Assembly: GCF_003315295.1 (NCBI RefSeq)
Contig: NZ_QNRI01000001.1
Location: 558,001 to 622,000, forward strand
Reading direction: 5' to 3'
Length of the DNA: 64,000 nucleotides
Source of the DNA: Paraliobacillus ryukyuensis
GTDB taxonomy: Bacteria; Bacillota; Bacilli; Bacillales; Amphibacillaceae
In this document: positions 41,206-52,771 of the stretch, one piece after another
Position numbering within the stretch: position 1 is the stretch's first letter
How the letters are laid out: each line of letters begins with the position of its first letter
Notes under the pieces: generated by a model
What the model was told of the DNA's origin: nothing
Databases searched by the model: none
What the model saw: the letters and a program-made list of their open reading frames with translations, nothing else
Made by a program: the position numbers and the translations under genes

Positions 41206-42548
41206 AATGTATGCACAGCTTCTGTGAACATGTCTCCTCTTTCTTCAAAAGTTCGGTATTGGTCCCAACTCGCGCATGCTGGCGATAACAAGATAACGTC
41301 GTTTTCATTAGACATTCGATAAGCCTCTTCCACTGCTTGTTTCATTGTTTCCACATGTAAAATAGATGCTACTCCTGCGGTTTTTCCTGTTAAATGTAGT
41401 TTATTTGCTGTTTCACCAAACACCACCATAGCCTTTACATCTTGAAGGTACGGAATTAAGTCATCAAAATCATTTCCGCGATCTAAACCACCAGCTAATA
41501 AAATAACCGGACGATCAAAGGCAGATAAGGCTTTTGATGTAGCTAAAATATTGGTAGCTTTGGAGTCATTATAAAATAGACGTTCTTGAAACGTGCGAAC
41601 GTACTGCAAACGATGTTTAACGCCAGTAAATGTAGTTAACACATGACGAACACCATCGAAAGTAGCTCCAGCAAGAAGAGCGGCACTTGAGGCTGCAAGA
41701 ATATTTTCTAGATTATGATTACCAACAAGTGCAATATCTTCGCGCGCCACAATTGGATCCTTTTTAAAATAGATATTCTTATCATCGCACCAAGCACCAT
41801 TTGGTAAATTCACCTGTGTGCTAAATGGAATTTTTGCGGCATTGGAGTAGGCAACAAGATCCGATACTACAGGATCGTCCGCATTATAAACCAAATAATC
41901 ATTTTCTTGTTGATTTTTAAAGATATTTGCTTTTGCATTTTTGTAATTTTCAAATGTATGATGGTAATCCAAATGTGCTTGAAATAGATTTAAGAACACA
42001 GAAATTTTAGGCTGAAATTGTTGGATTCCCATTAATTGGAAAGATGATAACTCAACAACAAGTGTTTCATCTGTCTTTAATTTACTAGCCGTTTCTGAAG
42101 CAACTTTTCCAATATTTCCTGCAACTTGAGTTGCCTTGTTACTTTCTATTAACATTTGATGCACTAAAGTTGTTGTGGTGGTTTTACCATTTGATCCTGT
42201 AATACCGATAACTGGATTATTTGTTAGATAGTGTATTAGCTCAATCTCCGTGAGAATGGGTATATCTCGTTTGATCGCTTCTTGTATCAATGTATTTTCA
42301 TAGTTAATACCAGGATTTTTTATGATCACATCAACATTATCTAACAAAGAAAGTGGGTGTCCTCCGGTTACGACTTCCACACCTAAACGTTGTAACTTCA
42401 CGATTGAAGGGTCATCTACTTTTGCTTTCAAATCATTTGCTTTCACATCAAATCCATTTTCTATCAATAATTCACAAGCGGCCGTTCCACTTTTCGCTAA
42501 ACCTAACACTAACGGAGCATCATATGGAAAATGTTGTATTTCATTCAT
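41199..42548 (-). CDS. murD: UDP-N-acetylmuramoylalanine--D-glutamate ligase
   Basis: MurD adds D-glutamate to UDP-MurNAc-L-Ala in the cytoplasm. The 449-residue ligase has an N-terminal Rossmann-like domain, the ATP loop [11 protein letters not shown] near residue 119 and the C-terminal domain with [20 protein letters not shown]. The frame is open to 42626 inside mraY, but AGAGGTG and an ATGA overlap with the mraY stop fix the ATG at 42548. Confidence 0.96.
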   Translation of the reverse strand: MNEIQHFPYDAPLVLGLAKSGTAACELLIENGFDVKANDLKAKVDDPSIVKLQRLGVEVVTGGHPLSLLDNVDVIIKNPGINYENTLIQEAIKRDIPILTEIELIHYLTNNPVIGITGSNGKTTTTTLVHQMLIESNKATQVAGNIGKVASETASKLKTDETLVVELSSFQLMGIQQFQPKISVFLNLFQAHLDYHHTFENYKNAKANIFKNQQENDYLVYNADDPVVSDLVAYSNAAKIPFSTQVNLPNGAWCDDKNIYFKKDPIVAREDIALVGNHNLENILAASSAALLAGATFDGVRHVLTTFTGVKHRLQYVRTFQERLFYNDSKATNILATSKALSAFDRPVILLAGGLDRGNDFDDLIPYLQDVKAMVVFGETANKLHLTGKTAGVASILHVETMKQAVEEAYRMSNENDVILLSPACASWDQYRTFEERGDMFTEAVHTLK

Positions 42549-43534
42549 GAGACCCACACCTCTATGTAAACCGCAAGTGCCGCAAACAACAAGCCCACTA
42601 ACCAAAATGTTGTAACTACGCGCCATTCAGACCAACCTTTTAACTCATAGTGGTGATGAAGCGGACTCATACGAAACACGCGTTTTCCTGTAGTCTTGAA
42701 GGAGATAACTTGAATGATTACGGATAATGTTTCTAACACAAATACGCCTCCGATAATCACTAGTAAGATTTCTAATTTGGTTAGAATAGCTATTGCAGCT
42801 ATTGCAGCGCCTAAAGCTAATGACCCTGTATCTCCCATAAACACTTTGGCAGGATGTGCATTAAAAACTAAAAAGCCTAAAAGGGCTCCAACTACCGCTA
42901 AGGAAAAGATAGTTACCTCAAACTGTGGCACACCATACCAGGCAAGAATGCCAAATACGCCAAACGCAATGGCTGCTGTCCCAGCTAACAATCCATCCAA
43001 CCCATCCGTTAAGTTAACTGCATTAGAAGCACCAACGATCATTAATACAACTAAAACACCATACCCAAGGCCTAAGTCAAATTGCAAACCTGTTCCTGGA
43101 ATAGCTATATAAGTGGGAAAATCATTCATGTGTAAAATGACATAAAATATAATAGCGATAAGTACCTGACCAAACATTTTCTGCTTAGAAGTAAGCCCAA
43201 GATTTCGTTTTAAAGCTACTTTTATAAAGTCATCTAAAAATCCTAAAAATCCATAACTAAACAACACGAATATTAAAAGAAAACTTGGTGAATAAAACCA
43301 ATTCGTTTGCTCAAATTTTGCTGTCATTATTAACGTGGTTATGATAATACTTACTACGATCATGACACCGCCCATGGTTGGTGTGCCAGTTTTTTTCATG
43401 TGTGATTGTGGTCCTTCTTCCCGAATGCTTTGACCAAATTTCAACTTACGTAAAAATGGAATAAAAATCGGAGATAAGAGGACGGTGATTAAAAATGCAA
43501 TGCTCATTGTTATTATTAAAACATATTCGTTCAA
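42545..43534 (-). CDS. mraY: Phospho-N-acetylmuramoyl-pentapeptide-transferase
   Basis: MraY links the muramyl pentapeptide to undecaprenyl phosphate, making lipid I. The 329-residue protein has ten membrane helices and the motifs [18 protein letters not shown] (Asp pair for Mg2+), NLTDGLDGL and [11 protein letters not shown], plus the [10 protein letters not shown] loop. The start is a TTG at 43534 eight bases after GGAGG, in the position known from B. subtilis. Confidence 0.97.
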   Translation of the reverse strand: MNEYVLIITMSIAFLITVLLSPIFIPFLRKLKFGQSIREEGPQSHMKKTGTPTMGGVMIVVSIIITTLIMTAKFEQTNWFYSPSFLLIFVLFSYGFLGFLDDFIKVALKRNLGLTSKQKMFGQVLIAIIFYVILHMNDFPTYIAIPGTGLQFDLGLGYGVLVVLMIVGASNAVNLTDGLDGLLAGTAAIAFGVFGILAWYGVPQFEVTIFSLAVVGALLGFLVFNAHPAKVFMGDTGSLALGAAIAAIAILTKLEILLVIIGGVFVLETLSVIIQVISFKTTGKRVFRMSPLHHHYELKGWSEWRVVTTFWLVGLLFAALAVYIEVWVS

Positions 43535-43580
43535 GATACTCTCCTCCTTGTTCTATTATAAACCGTCCTATGTTTTTTAT

Positions 43581-44936
43581 TTAGACTAGTTGCTTACTTA
43601 CTTCTTCCAGTTTCATCCCTCTCGAGGCTTTTAACAAAACTACGGTTGATGGTGTGAGAAGTGGTTGAAGATACTGAATTAGATCATTTTTTGTAGCAAA
43701 GTGATTTGATTTTAATGCCGGTAATCGTTGCTCAGCTGCTTTATGAATCTCCAAAGCAGATTCACCAATGGTACAAAGATAGTGAATATCCTTAGTGATT
43801 TCCTCTGCAATTTCACGATGATAAGCTTTAGTATTCTCCCCTAATTCAAACATGTCCCCAAGTACTAAAATCTTTTTATCATAGGCTTTTAATTCTTTTA
43901 CTACTTCTATGGCAGCACGCATTGACGTCGGGGATGCATTGTAGGTATCATCAATAATTGTTGCCCCATTGCGTCCTTTTGCTGTTTCAAATCGCATACC
44001 CGTTAATTCAATAGTTGCTAATTTTTCTCGTATCATTTGTGGTTTTACACCAAGTTCTTTTGCAATGGCAATAGCAAAGCTAGCATTCTTAACATGGTGT
44101 TTTCCTAACAAGGGAATGGAATATTGTTCCTGATTATAATAGAAAGTAGAAGAACTACTGGAGATTACTACATCTTTGATCACTATCGCATTTGTTTCAT
44201 TAAATCCGATAGAGATATTAGCAACTGTATTTTGATATGGGTAAAGTAGCGGTTCATCCCCATCAAAAATTAATTTACCCTCTTGGTCTAATCCTGATAA
44301 TATTTCGGCTTTCGCTTTTGCAATTCCTGCTCTTGATCCTAAAAACTCTATATGTGATTCTCCTATATTTGTAATTACTGCATGATTAGGTTGGGCAATT
44401 TTTGATAAAACTTCTATTTCTCCAAAATGGTTCATGCCCATTTCCACCACAAGAACTTCTGTATCATTTGGCATACTCAAAATTGTTAATGGTACACCAA
44501 TATGGTTATTTAAATTACCTTGCGTTCGATGGGTCTTGAATTTACCAGCTAACACACTAGCAATAATATCTTTCGTTGTTGTTTTACCATTTGAGCCCGT
44601 TACGCCAATAACATGTGGATCAACAAGTTCACGATAATAAGCAGCTAATTGTTGCAATGCAGTTAACGTATTATCCACTAAAAATATAGGGAAATCTGTC
44701 GGTACGTACGCAGGGATATTCTCATTTTTGTTCCAAAGCGCAGCTACAGCTCCCTGTTCAATAGCTTGACGTAAATAATCATGTCCATTAAAGTTCTCAC
44801 CTTTTATTGGCACAAACAAAGCATGATTCATCGAGACGCGAGTATCCGTAGCTACGTGCTTAATCGATATTTCATCTGCAGTAGCACCATGAGTATTTGG
44901 AAAAAGTTGAAGCATAGCTTGTGTTGTAAATAACAT
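43581..44936 (-). CDS. murF: UDP-N-acetylmuramoyl-tripeptide--D-alanyl-D-alanine ligase
   Basis: MurF adds the D-Ala-D-Ala dipeptide. The 451-residue ligase has the ATP loop [13 protein letters not shown] near residue 109, the MGMNHFGEI segment and a C-terminal domain ending in KASRGMKLEEV. AAGGAG lies eight bases before the ATG at 44936. B. subtilis has murF (ddl-murF) elsewhere; the position between murE and mraY here follows the arrangement of many other bacteria. Confidence 0.95.
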   Translation of the reverse strand: MLFTTQAMLQLFPNTHGATADEISIKHVATDTRVSMNHALFVPIKGENFNGHDYLRQAIEQGAVAALWNKNENIPAYVPTDFPIFLVDNTLTALQQLAAYYRELVDPHVIGVTGSNGKTTTKDIIASVLAGKFKTHRTQGNLNNHIGVPLTILSMPNDTEVLVVEMGMNHFGEIEVLSKIAQPNHAVITNIGESHIEFLGSRAGIAKAKAEILSGLDQEGKLIFDGDEPLLYPYQNTVANISIGFNETNAIVIKDVVISSSSSTFYYNQEQYSIPLLGKHHVKNASFAIAIAKELGVKPQMIREKLATIELTGMRFETAKGRNGATIIDDTYNASPTSMRAAIEVVKELKAYDKKILVLGDMFELGENTKAYHREIAEEITKDIHYLCTIGESALEIHKAAEQRLPALKSNHFATKNDLIQYLQPLLTPSTVVLLKASRGMKLEEVSKQLV

Positions 44937-45043
44937 GAGACAAACTCCTTCATTGTTAGTTGCATCGTAAAAATATAATGGATTGGAAGTTACGAGTTAT
45001 ATCATCTTTCATCTTTATAACAATGAAAAATGATATAACATGA

Positions 45044-46516
45044 TTAACTATTTTCCATGATTGCATTAGCAGCAATTTCCCTATCGTCAAACGGCACCAT
45101 TTCTTTGCCAACAATTTGATACGTTTCATGCCCTTTCCCAGCAATTAATATCATATCACTTTCATCTGCTAATGCAATGGTTTTTTCAATGGCTTTTCTG
45201 CGGTCTACTTCTAACTGATAGTTGGTATGGTTTAAACCAACTATCATATCTTCTAGAATAGAACCTGGATTTTCCGTACGCGGATTATCAGAAGTGAAAA
45301 TAGCTTGATCTGCATACTTGCATGCAATCTCTGCCATAAAAGGACGTTTCGTTTTATCACGGTCACCACCACATCCAACGATGACATAAACCTTTCCTTT
45401 GGCAAATTCCTTTATTGTTTGTAATACATTTTGCAATGAATCCGGCGTGTGTGCATAATCAACAATGACACCGTAAGACTGTCCACGATTCACCGGTTCA
45501 AACCGTCCACTTACACCATTTGTTGTTTCTAACACTTTTTTTATAATAGCTAACGGTATATCTCTTAGCAATGCAGCAGTTGCAGCAGCTAACATATTAT
45601 AAATACTAAATTTACCCATTAATTTGCTGTGTATATCAATGGAACCTTTATATGTTTGCAAACAAAAGTCGCAACCATTTTCGTTCAACACAATATTTTC
45701 GGCGCGCACATCAGCTTCCTCAATAATGCCATATGTAAGAGTTGGTTGAACGGTTTGGTGTATTAATCGAGTACTATAATCATCATCCGCATTTATTACC
45801 GCATATTTAGGTTTTTCTTTCGCATAGCTATTACCTAATTGTTGAAATAACCGACTCTTTGCTAAGAAATAATTTTCCATTGTTCCATGATAATTCAAAT
45901 GATCTTGAGACAAATTCGTAAACACTGCAATATCAAAGTCACAGCCATTTACACGACCAAGTTCAAGCGCATGTGAAGAAACTTCCATTACAGCGGTATC
46001 TACTTTTTCTTTTACCATCTGATCAAAACTATGTTGCAAGAATGAAGCTTCGGGTGTTGTATTGGCCACACGGTAAGATTGATTGGCTATCGTCATTTGA
46101 ATCGTTCCTATTGTACCCGTAATATGGTTGTTTGCTTGTAACATTTCATTTATTAGATTAGTGACGGTTGTTTTACCGTTTGTTCCTGTCACCCCAATCA
46201 GACTTAACTGTTGTGTGGGGGAATCATAGAAGGCATTTGCTACAATCGCCAATGTTTTAACAACATCTCGCGCATAAATGACTGGAACAGCACAATCTGG
46301 TAATGGCTTTTCTGCTACAATTGCAGAAGCTCCGTTCGCTATCGCTTGTTCTACAAAATCATGTCCATCTACGGTGTATCCCACAATGCAAAAGAACAAA
46401 TATCCGGGCTTTACTTGTCTAGAATCAACGGTTATACCTGTTATTTCTACAGATGGAATTGTGTTATCTTCTGCTATTTGCGGAATAAGTTTTACTAGTT
46501 CTTCTAATTGTTTCAC
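45044..46516 (-). CDS. murE: UDP-MurNAc-tripeptide synthetase (meso-DAP adding)
   Basis: The 490-residue ligase has the ATP loop GVTGTNGKTTVTN near residue 108 and the substrate motif DNPR near 410, which marks meso-diaminopimelate addition rather than lysine. The cell wall is therefore predicted to be the A1-gamma DAP type. The start is a GTG at 46516 with only a weak site (GGATGAG) before it. It precedes murF by about 107 bases. Confidence 0.95.
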   Translation of the reverse strand: MKQLEELVKLIPQIAEDNTIPSVEITGITVDSRQVKPGYLFFCIVGYTVDGHDFVEQAIANGASAIVAEKPLPDCAVPVIYARDVVKTLAIVANAFYDSPTQQLSLIGVTGTNGKTTVTNLINEMLQANNHITGTIGTIQMTIANQSYRVANTTPEASFLQHSFDQMVKEKVDTAVMEVSSHALELGRVNGCDFDIAVFTNLSQDHLNYHGTMENYFLAKSRLFQQLGNSYAKEKPKYAVINADDDYSTRLIHQTVQPTLTYGIIEEADVRAENIVLNENGCDFCLQTYKGSIDIHSKLMGKFSIYNMLAAATAALLRDIPLAIIKKVLETTNGVSGRFEPVNRGQSYGVIVDYAHTPDSLQNVLQTIKEFAKGKVYVIVGCGGDRDKTKRPFMAEIACKYADQAIFTSDNPRTENPGSILEDMIVGLNHTNYQLEVDRRKAIEKTIALADESDMILIAGKGHETYQIVGKEMVPFDDREIAANAIMENS

Positions 46517-46663
46517 ACGTACTCATCCTGTTCTTTATCATATTCAATCTTGTTCAAAAAAAGACATCTAGAACCTCTTCACGTATCATAACTGAAACGA
46601 GATTATTTGAACATACTTTACTATTGTATCAAAAAAAAGAGGGTTCAGCATGGGTATTATTCG

Positions 46664-48589
46664 TTAATTTTCTTCTGCGAAATATAAACGAATTGTATCA
46701 CCTGGCTCAACCTTTGTACCAGGCTCAGGGGACTGATCAACAATGACATCTCCATCTCCTGATGCTTCAATGCTTAAATTAAACATATTTTCTTGTAAAT
46801 CATTCTTTGTCATACCAATTAGATTAGGGACTTCTACTGGAGGTTCTTCCGGCCACTGATAGTCTTTCCCTAAACCATCTTTCACAGGTTTTACACCCAT
46901 TGCTCGCAAACCATCTTTGATAATACTACCTACAATTGGAGCAGCAACAACCCCACCAAATTGGACTGTATTTTTCGGATTATCAATTGCAACATAGACA
47001 ACCACTTCTGGATCATTAGCTGGGGCAAATCCAATAAAAGAAACAATATGATTATTCTCCATATATCCGCCATCTTCACCTACTTTTTGAGCAGTTCCCG
47101 TTTTTCCGCCCACACGATATCCTTCTACATATGCGTTTCTTCCTGTTCCTTTTGCCACAACGCTCTCTAGGGCTTCACGAATTTGCTTCGACGTTTCATT
47201 TGATATCACTTGCCGCTGTAATTTAGGCTCATATTGTTCCACTACATCTCCATTAACTGGATCCAGCCATTTTGATGCTAGATATGGTTTATATAGATAT
47301 CCACCATTTACAGCCGCAGAAACTGCCATTACTTGCTGAATAGGCGTAACAGAAACCCCTTGTCCGAAAGAGGTAGTTGCTAATTCTACAGGACCAACTT
47401 TGTCTAGATTGAATAAAATCCCATTTTCTTCTCCATATAAGTCTATTCCTGTTTTTTCTCCAAAACCAAAATCGTCAATATAGCTGTATAGTTTTTCTTT
47501 TCCTAATTTTTGCCCAAGTGAAATGAAACCTGGGTTACATGAATTTTGGACAACTTCTAAATAGGTTTGCTGACCATGGCCACCTCTTTTCCAACAATGT
47601 AATGTTGTTCCGTCTACTTCCATGGAACCATCATCATAAAATTCATCTTCCTCTAGATCAACTACTTCTTCTTCCAAAGCTGCAGCTAATGTAATAATTT
47701 TAAACGTAGATCCAGGTTCATAGGTACTCCAAATAGGCAAATTCCTGTTATAAACACTAGCATCTACGGCTTGATAATTGTCAGGATCAAAATTCGGTCT
47801 TGAAGCCATTGCCAGAATCCCACCTGTATCTGGATCAACCGCTAATGCTAAAGCTCCATCTGGGTTATAGGTCGCTTCAGCCAAATCCAATTCACGTTCA
47901 ACAATAGTTTGAAGTCGTTCATCGATTGTTAATTCCAAATCATTTCCATCTTTAGGTGGTTGATAAGTATCAGCTAAGTTAGGAAGTCGTTTGCCTTTTG
48001 CATCTGAGTAAAATGAAAGACTACCATTTGAGCCACTTAATTTATCATCATAATACAGTTCTAATCCCATTAATCCTTGATTATCTATTCCACTGAAACC
48101 TAAGACATGAGAGAGATAATTTCCGTTTGGGTAATAACGCTTTGAATCTTGCGCTATATAAACCCCATCTAGCCCTAACGCTTGAACAGCATCCGCTTGC
48201 TCTTCAGAAATTTTTCTACCTTTAGAAAACCGAACAATACTTGAATTTTTCGTAAGCTCCTCGGTCATGTCTTTTTTACTAATATCTAAGATCTTACTTA
48301 GCAATGTAGCTGTTCTGTCCACATCAGTAATCTGTCTTGGCACAACCATAACCGTTGGTGCTGAGACATTTTCTGCTAACACAAGCCCATTCTTGTCCAC
48401 TATTTTTCCACGTTCAGCTTCAAAAACAATATCCCTACTCCATGAAGCTTCTGCTTTGTTAGATAGTTCATTTCCAATAACAAATTGAACATAACCTAAT
48501 CGGAGGAGAATGGCTACAAATAAAAGTATCGCAAAAAGAAACACAGTGACTATTCTTTTTCGCATTGTAACATTAGATACTCGTTTCAT
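46664..48589 (-). CDS. spoVD: Sporulation-specific class B PBP SpoVD
   Basis: SpoVD is the transpeptidase partner of SpoVE in spore cortex synthesis. The 641-residue protein has one N-terminal membrane helix, a PBP dimer domain, a transpeptidase domain with EPGSTFK near residue 288, NSCNPG as the SxN motif and GKTGTAQK, and a single C-terminal PASTA domain (VPNLIGMTKNDL). One PASTA domain and position after pbpB match SpoVD. No promoter was resolved in the 73-base gap to pbpB. Confidence 0.94.
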   Translation of the reverse strand: MKRVSNVTMRKRIVTVFLFAILLFVAILLRLGYVQFVIGNELSNKAEASWSRDIVFEAERGKIVDKNGLVLAENVSAPTVMVVPRQITDVDRTATLLSKILDISKKDMTEELTKNSSIVRFSKGRKISEEQADAVQALGLDGVYIAQDSKRYYPNGNYLSHVLGFSGIDNQGLMGLELYYDDKLSGSNGSLSFYSDAKGKRLPNLADTYQPPKDGNDLELTIDERLQTIVERELDLAEATYNPDGALALAVDPDTGGILAMASRPNFDPDNYQAVDASVYNRNLPIWSTYEPGSTFKIITLAAALEEEVVDLEEDEFYDDGSMEVDGTTLHCWKRGGHGQQTYLEVVQNSCNPGFISLGQKLGKEKLYSYIDDFGFGEKTGIDLYGEENGILFNLDKVGPVELATTSFGQGVSVTPIQQVMAVSAAVNGGYLYKPYLASKWLDPVNGDVVEQYEPKLQRQVISNETSKQIREALESVVAKGTGRNAYVEGYRVGGKTGTAQKVGEDGGYMENNHIVSFIGFAPANDPEVVVYVAIDNPKNTVQFGGVVAAPIVGSIIKDGLRAMGVKPVKDGLGKDYQWPEEPPVEVPNLIGMTKNDLQENMFNLSIEASGDGDVIVDQSPEPGTKVEPGDTIRLYFAEEN

Positions 48590-48662
48590 TTTTCAGCTCC
48601 TTACACGCTAGTAAACTTGTATCTAGTATATGTTTGCGATAATTGAATAGAACACTGCATTC

Positions 48663-50891
48663 TTATCCATCACTATCTTCACTTGATTCATCCGTAGCTT
48701 CTTTTTCCTTTTCATTCTCTGTATCTTGATTCGGCAATGAAAAGTCTACCATAATATACGTTCCTTCTTTTATCTCAGTACCTTTTTTCACACTTTGTTT
48801 TGTAACGTATCCATTTCCCATCGTTTCTAAATCTAAATCGAGTAGTTCGGCCAATTCAAGGACATCACGCTGGGACCATTCATGGATAGAAGGCATTGTC
48901 GGATGATCGGTTATGAGCAATACATGGTCACTAGCAACGACCTGATCCCCCTGAGCAAAATTACTTTTTTGTACCGTATCACCGTCACCTATGACTGTTA
49001 CTTGCAAACCATTATTCTCTAATTTCTCTTTAACTTTTGTAGGAGATTGATTCGTTACTGCTGGAAACACAGTCGGGGCTGCTTTTGCTTCTTTCTCTTT
49101 ATCAGGTTGAATATCCAAGTAATGCAAACTGTTTTCCATAACGTTTTTAAAAATATAAGATACTGGAGCAGAACCGGATTCAGTTGGTTCTAATTCAGGT
49201 TGTTTAACTGTAACATACATTAATAACTCTGGATCTTCTTTTGGTGCCATCCCTAAAAAGGAAAAAATATAATTTTCATGACCAATCATATATTTACCAT
49301 TTTCACCAGGAATTTGCGCCGTTCCTGTCTTACCAGCAATCGAGTAATCTGGCAAGTTATAAATATTGTGAGCAGTTCCGTGTTCAGACGTTACTACAGT
49401 TTCTAATATATCCAATACTTGGTCAGCAGTTTCTTTGGAAATTGGTTTACCAACAACTTCTGGTTTTGTTTCTTTAATCACTTCTCCAGATGCTGCATCT
49501 TCAATTTTCGCAATGGTATATGGTTTCATCATTTTCCCGTCATTTGCAATCGCTGTGGCAGCTTGAATTAACTGAATCGGAGTAACCGTCGTTCCTTGTC
49601 CATAACTTGCTGTTAATTGTTCAATCGGGTAGTCAAACAATATTTTTCCTGCTTCTTCCCGTGGTAAATCAATGCCTGTTTTTTGACCAAAGTGGAAAGC
49701 TTTTAAGTATTTCAAAAAGGTATCAGGACCGATTTTTTCCCAAACTAATTTTGACATAGCTACATTGGAAGAACGCTGTACTCCTTCCAAATAGGAAATC
49801 GTTCCCCATGATTGGTTATAATCTGTAACTGGACGTTCAATTTGATCAATTTTGTATCTACCAGATTGATACATTTCATCTGGGTTAAACACGCCCTCTT
49901 CAATCGCAGTTGCTACCGTGAAAGATTTCATGGTTGAACCTGGTTCTATCGGTGTAGACACCACATCATTGTACCAGTTTTCTACATCCCCAAGATCATT
50001 TGGGTTATAACTCGGGCGATTACTCATTGCGAGGATCTCACCAGTCTTCGGATTCACTACCGTAGCTGTAATTCGTTCCGGATTGTAATCTTTCACTACT
50101 TGTGACATAGCATCTTCTAAAAACGTTTGGATTTTTTGATCAATCGTTAGATAAACATTATTACCGTCTTTTGCTTGTTGAATGATCTCTTCAGGATGAA
50201 GTAACTTTGTACCATACTTATCGCGTTGATAAGAAATAGATCCGTCTTCACCTTGTAACTGATCATCAAGTTGTGCTTCAATCCCTGTTAAACCAGAAAT
50301 CATGCCTTCCTCATCTCTTTGAGCCAAACCTATTACCTGGGATGCAAATGTTCCATTCGGATAATAGCGTTTCGCCTCTTCATTAAATTGAATACCAGGT
50401 AATTCTAATGCATCAATATCATTCTTTACTTGTTGACTTAATTGACTACCTACCGTTCCAAATTCCACTTGAAATTTGCCTTCATCAATACCCTTTTGCA
50501 TGGCTTCCGCTAATTTGGCAGCATCTACATCTAAAACGGTGGCCAATGCCTTTGCTGTTTTTTGTACATCTTCTTTTGGCACGTGTCTCAACACTTTTTC
50601 TGGGTTTGGTGAAAATGTTGGATCTACAATAGCATACAAACTATATGTCGCTCTGTTTTGCGCCAAAGCCATATTATTGCGATCAAAGATAGAGCCTCTA
50701 TTGGCTTTTATGGTGTAACTGCTCGTACGCCGACTATCTGCCAACTTATCTAAATTAACACCTTCTACTTCGCCGGTTGCTTGTATGTATAAGAAACGTC
50801 CAGCTAAGACCAAAAATATCACAACAAATATAACGGTTAAAATGTTAGTCATCATTTGTGCCGTTCTATTCTTTTTCAATGTAGATCCCAT
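48663..50891 (-). CDS. pbpB: Division-specific class B PBP2B
   Basis: PbpB is the septal transpeptidase. The 742-residue protein has a membrane helix (ILTVIFVVIFLVLAGRFLYI), a dimer domain, the transpeptidase motifs EPGSTMK near 317, SSN and GKTGTAQI, and two C-terminal PASTA domains, then an acidic tail. The ATG at 50891 has a poor site; a TTG at 50879 (after AGAGG) is an alternative start. Confidence 0.95.
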   Translation of the reverse strand: MGSTLKKNRTAQMMTNILTVIFVVIFLVLAGRFLYIQATGEVEGVNLDKLADSRRTSSYTIKANRGSIFDRNNMALAQNRATYSLYAIVDPTFSPNPEKVLRHVPKEDVQKTAKALATVLDVDAAKLAEAMQKGIDEGKFQVEFGTVGSQLSQQVKNDIDALELPGIQFNEEAKRYYPNGTFASQVIGLAQRDEEGMISGLTGIEAQLDDQLQGEDGSISYQRDKYGTKLLHPEEIIQQAKDGNNVYLTIDQKIQTFLEDAMSQVVKDYNPERITATVVNPKTGEILAMSNRPSYNPNDLGDVENWYNDVVSTPIEPGSTMKSFTVATAIEEGVFNPDEMYQSGRYKIDQIERPVTDYNQSWGTISYLEGVQRSSNVAMSKLVWEKIGPDTFLKYLKAFHFGQKTGIDLPREEAGKILFDYPIEQLTASYGQGTTVTPIQLIQAATAIANDGKMMKPYTIAKIEDAASGEVIKETKPEVVGKPISKETADQVLDILETVVTSEHGTAHNIYNLPDYSIAGKTGTAQIPGENGKYMIGHENYIFSFLGMAPKEDPELLMYVTVKQPELEPTESGSAPVSYIFKNVMENSLHYLDIQPDKEKEAKAAPTVFPAVTNQSPTKVKEKLENNGLQVTVIGDGDTVQKSNFAQGDQVVASDHVLLITDHPTMPSIHEWSQRDVLELAELLDLDLETMGNGYVTKQSVKKGTEIKEGTYIMVDFSLPNQDTENEKEKEATDESSEDSDG

Positions 50892-50904
50892 CCTCTAGCG
50901 AACA

Positions 50905-51288
50905 TTATTCTGTAATTTTGGCTGTCTGTTTCACTTGTGTATTTTGAATTTTTAAACCATTTTCTTTAGCAATTCGAAGAATTCGATCAGGGTTACTTAA
51001 TTCTTTCACTTGATAAGAGAGGTTTTCATTTTTGGTTTGTTGCTCCGATATCTTACTTTCGACGCTTTCCACATTACGGTTTAATGCATCTAAATTGGCG
51101 CTAAAGTGTACAACGTAAATTAAAGTACCAATGAGAGCAACTCCAAACATTATATATAAGAATTTTTCGCCAGGGGTAACCCATTGCTTTTCCTGTACTT
51201 TAACTTGTTTTTGTGGTGCAGAACGCTGATTTCTGCTTGGTTGCTCAGAAACTGAGGTTTGCCATCTCCTTGCTTCACTTGCACTCAT
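50905..51288 (-). CDS. ftsL: Cell division protein FtsL
   Basis: FtsL is a short-lived bitopic membrane protein that joins DivIC and DivIB at the septum. The 127 residues comprise a polar cytoplasmic part, one membrane helix ([18 protein letters not shown] near 43-60) and a leucine-zipper-like coiled coil to about 100. The start overlaps the rsmH stop in an ATGA manner, and pbpB follows at once, the conserved order. Confidence 0.93.
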   Translation of the reverse strand: MSASEARRWQTSVSEQPSRNQRSAPQKQVKVQEKQWVTPGEKFLYIMFGVALIGTLIYVVHFSANLDALNRNVESVESKISEQQTKNENLSYQVKELSNPDRILRIAKENGLKIQNTQVKQTAKITE

Positions 51289-52265
51289 TTCTCTTCCCGC
51301 CCTTCTTTGTATGTAAATGCTTCATCCCATGGCTTTACTTTCTCTACAATTCGAAGTTTAGCTGATCTTGCTCGACGATTTTCTTCAATTTCATCTTCAT
51401 TCGCTATAATAGGTTTTCTCGTAATTAATTTAAATGGTGGTTGGCTAGTTTCCGGGATAATTGGAATATTCTTTGGAACAGGCAATGCTGTACTCCATTT
51501 TTTGAAGGCCAATTTACACATACGATCTTCTAATGAATGAAAAGTAATAACAGCTACTCTTCCTCCGACCTTTACTAGCTTGGCTGCTTGTTCTAGAACA
51601 TCAAAGAAGGCTCGTAGTTCATCATTAACAGCGATACGAATAGCTTGAAAAACCCTTTTAGCTGGATGACCGCCTTTTCGCCTTGCAGCTGCAGGGATTC
51701 CTTGTTTAATGATATCTACTAATTCAAAGGTAGTAGCTATTGGCCGCTCTTCCCTTATTTGTTCAATTTTCCGCGCAATTTGTTTGGAAAATTTCTCCTC
51801 TCCATATTGGAAAAATATTCTGACCAAAGCCTCATAGGACCATTTATTTACGATCTCATAAGCCGAAGTAGTTTGTGATTGATCCATTCGCATATCTAGA
51901 CGTGCATCATACTGATAACTGAATCCTCGCTCTACATGATCTAATTGTGGAGAAGATACCCCTAGATCAAATAGTAAACCATCGACTTGATCAATCTCTA
52001 GCTCTTCTAATCTATCTTTTAAAAATCGAAAATTGGAATGCACATATGTAATACGGTCTTGAAAAGGTTTTAATCTTTGTTGAGCCGCTTCTAATGCATG
52101 CTCATCTTGATCAAAAGCAATTAGCCTGCCATTTTCACTAAGTTTTTGTAAAATAGCTTCCGAATGCCCGCCTGCACCAAGTGTACCATCGACATAGATG
52201 CCATCTTCTTTAATTTGTAATCCGTCAACTGTTTCTTGATATAGTACACTTTTATGCTCAAACAT
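51285..52265 (-). CDS. rsmH: 16S rRNA (cytosine-1402-N4)-methyltransferase
   Basis: RsmH methylates C1402 in the ribosomal P site using S-adenosylmethionine. The 326-residue enzyme begins [13 protein letters not shown] and has the SAM loop [16 protein letters not shown] near 25-40, the insertion domain, [13 protein letters not shown] near 103-115 and [10 protein letters not shown] near 229. Start at 52265 after AAAGAAGGTG. It lies between mraZ and ftsL. Confidence 0.96.
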   Translation of the reverse strand: MFEHKSVLYQETVDGLQIKEDGIYVDGTLGAGGHSEAILQKLSENGRLIAFDQDEHALEAAQQRLKPFQDRITYVHSNFRFLKDRLEELEIDQVDGLLFDLGVSSPQLDHVERGFSYQYDARLDMRMDQSQTTSAYEIVNKWSYEALVRIFFQYGEEKFSKQIARKIEQIREERPIATTFELVDIIKQGIPAAARRKGGHPAKRVFQAIRIAVNDELRAFFDVLEQAAKLVKVGGRVAVITFHSLEDRMCKLAFKKWSTALPVPKNIPIIPETSQPPFKLITRKPIIANEDEIEENRRARSAKLRIVEKVKPWDEAFTYKEGREEK

Positions 52266-52318
52266 TGGTTACACCTTCTTTCAATTCAGACTTCATTAAT
52301 ATTCAATTCTGTTGGGAG

Positions 52319-52750
52319 TTAAAAATCAATATCCATCATATTTTCTGCAATCTCAGCAAAAGAGTCTGATGAATCATCCACATAACTATTCCAAATTGTT
52401 TCAGACCAAAACTCCACTCTATTAGAGACACCAATAACTGCACATGCTTTATCCAAATCAGCATAACTACGGAGCGCAGCAGGTATATTTATTCTCCCCT
52501 GTTTGTCCACTTCGCATTCAACAGCTCCAGAAAAGAAAAACCGAGTAAATGCGCGTGCATCTTTTTTAGTTAAAGGGAGTTTTTTTAATTTATCTTCGAT
52601 CAAGTGCCATTCATCCATGGGATATGCAAATAAACATTGGTCCAATCCACGTGTGACGACAAAGGTATCACCTAGCCCTTCGCGAAATTTCGCAGGTACA
52701 ATGATTCGACCTTTGGCATCAATATTATGTTTGTATTCACCCATGAACAT
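52319..52750 (-). CDS. mraZ: Transcriptional regulator MraZ
   Basis: MraZ is a ring-forming DNA-binding protein made of two SpoVT/AbrB-like halves; in E. coli it represses its own dcw promoter and in Mollicutes it can activate. The 143 residues show both [14 protein letters not shown] (near 9) and [13 protein letters not shown] (near 84). The frame extends to 52783, but AAAGGTGG lies nine bases before the ATG at 52750. A row of MraZ boxes lies just upstream. Confidence 0.95.
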   Translation of the reverse strand: MFMGEYKHNIDAKGRIIVPAKFREGLGDTFVVTRGLDQCLFAYPMDEWHLIEDKLKKLPLTKKDARAFTRFFFSGAVECEVDKQGRINIPAALRSYADLDKACAVIGVSNRVEFWSETIWNSYVDDSSDSFAEIAENMMDIDF

Positions 52751-52771
52751 AATGATCGACCACCTTTTTTT

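Noticed and set aside
42353-43112. Overlapping plus-strand ORFs across murD and mraY
   Set aside because: Shadows of conserved minus-strand genes; residue composition is typical of antisense frames.
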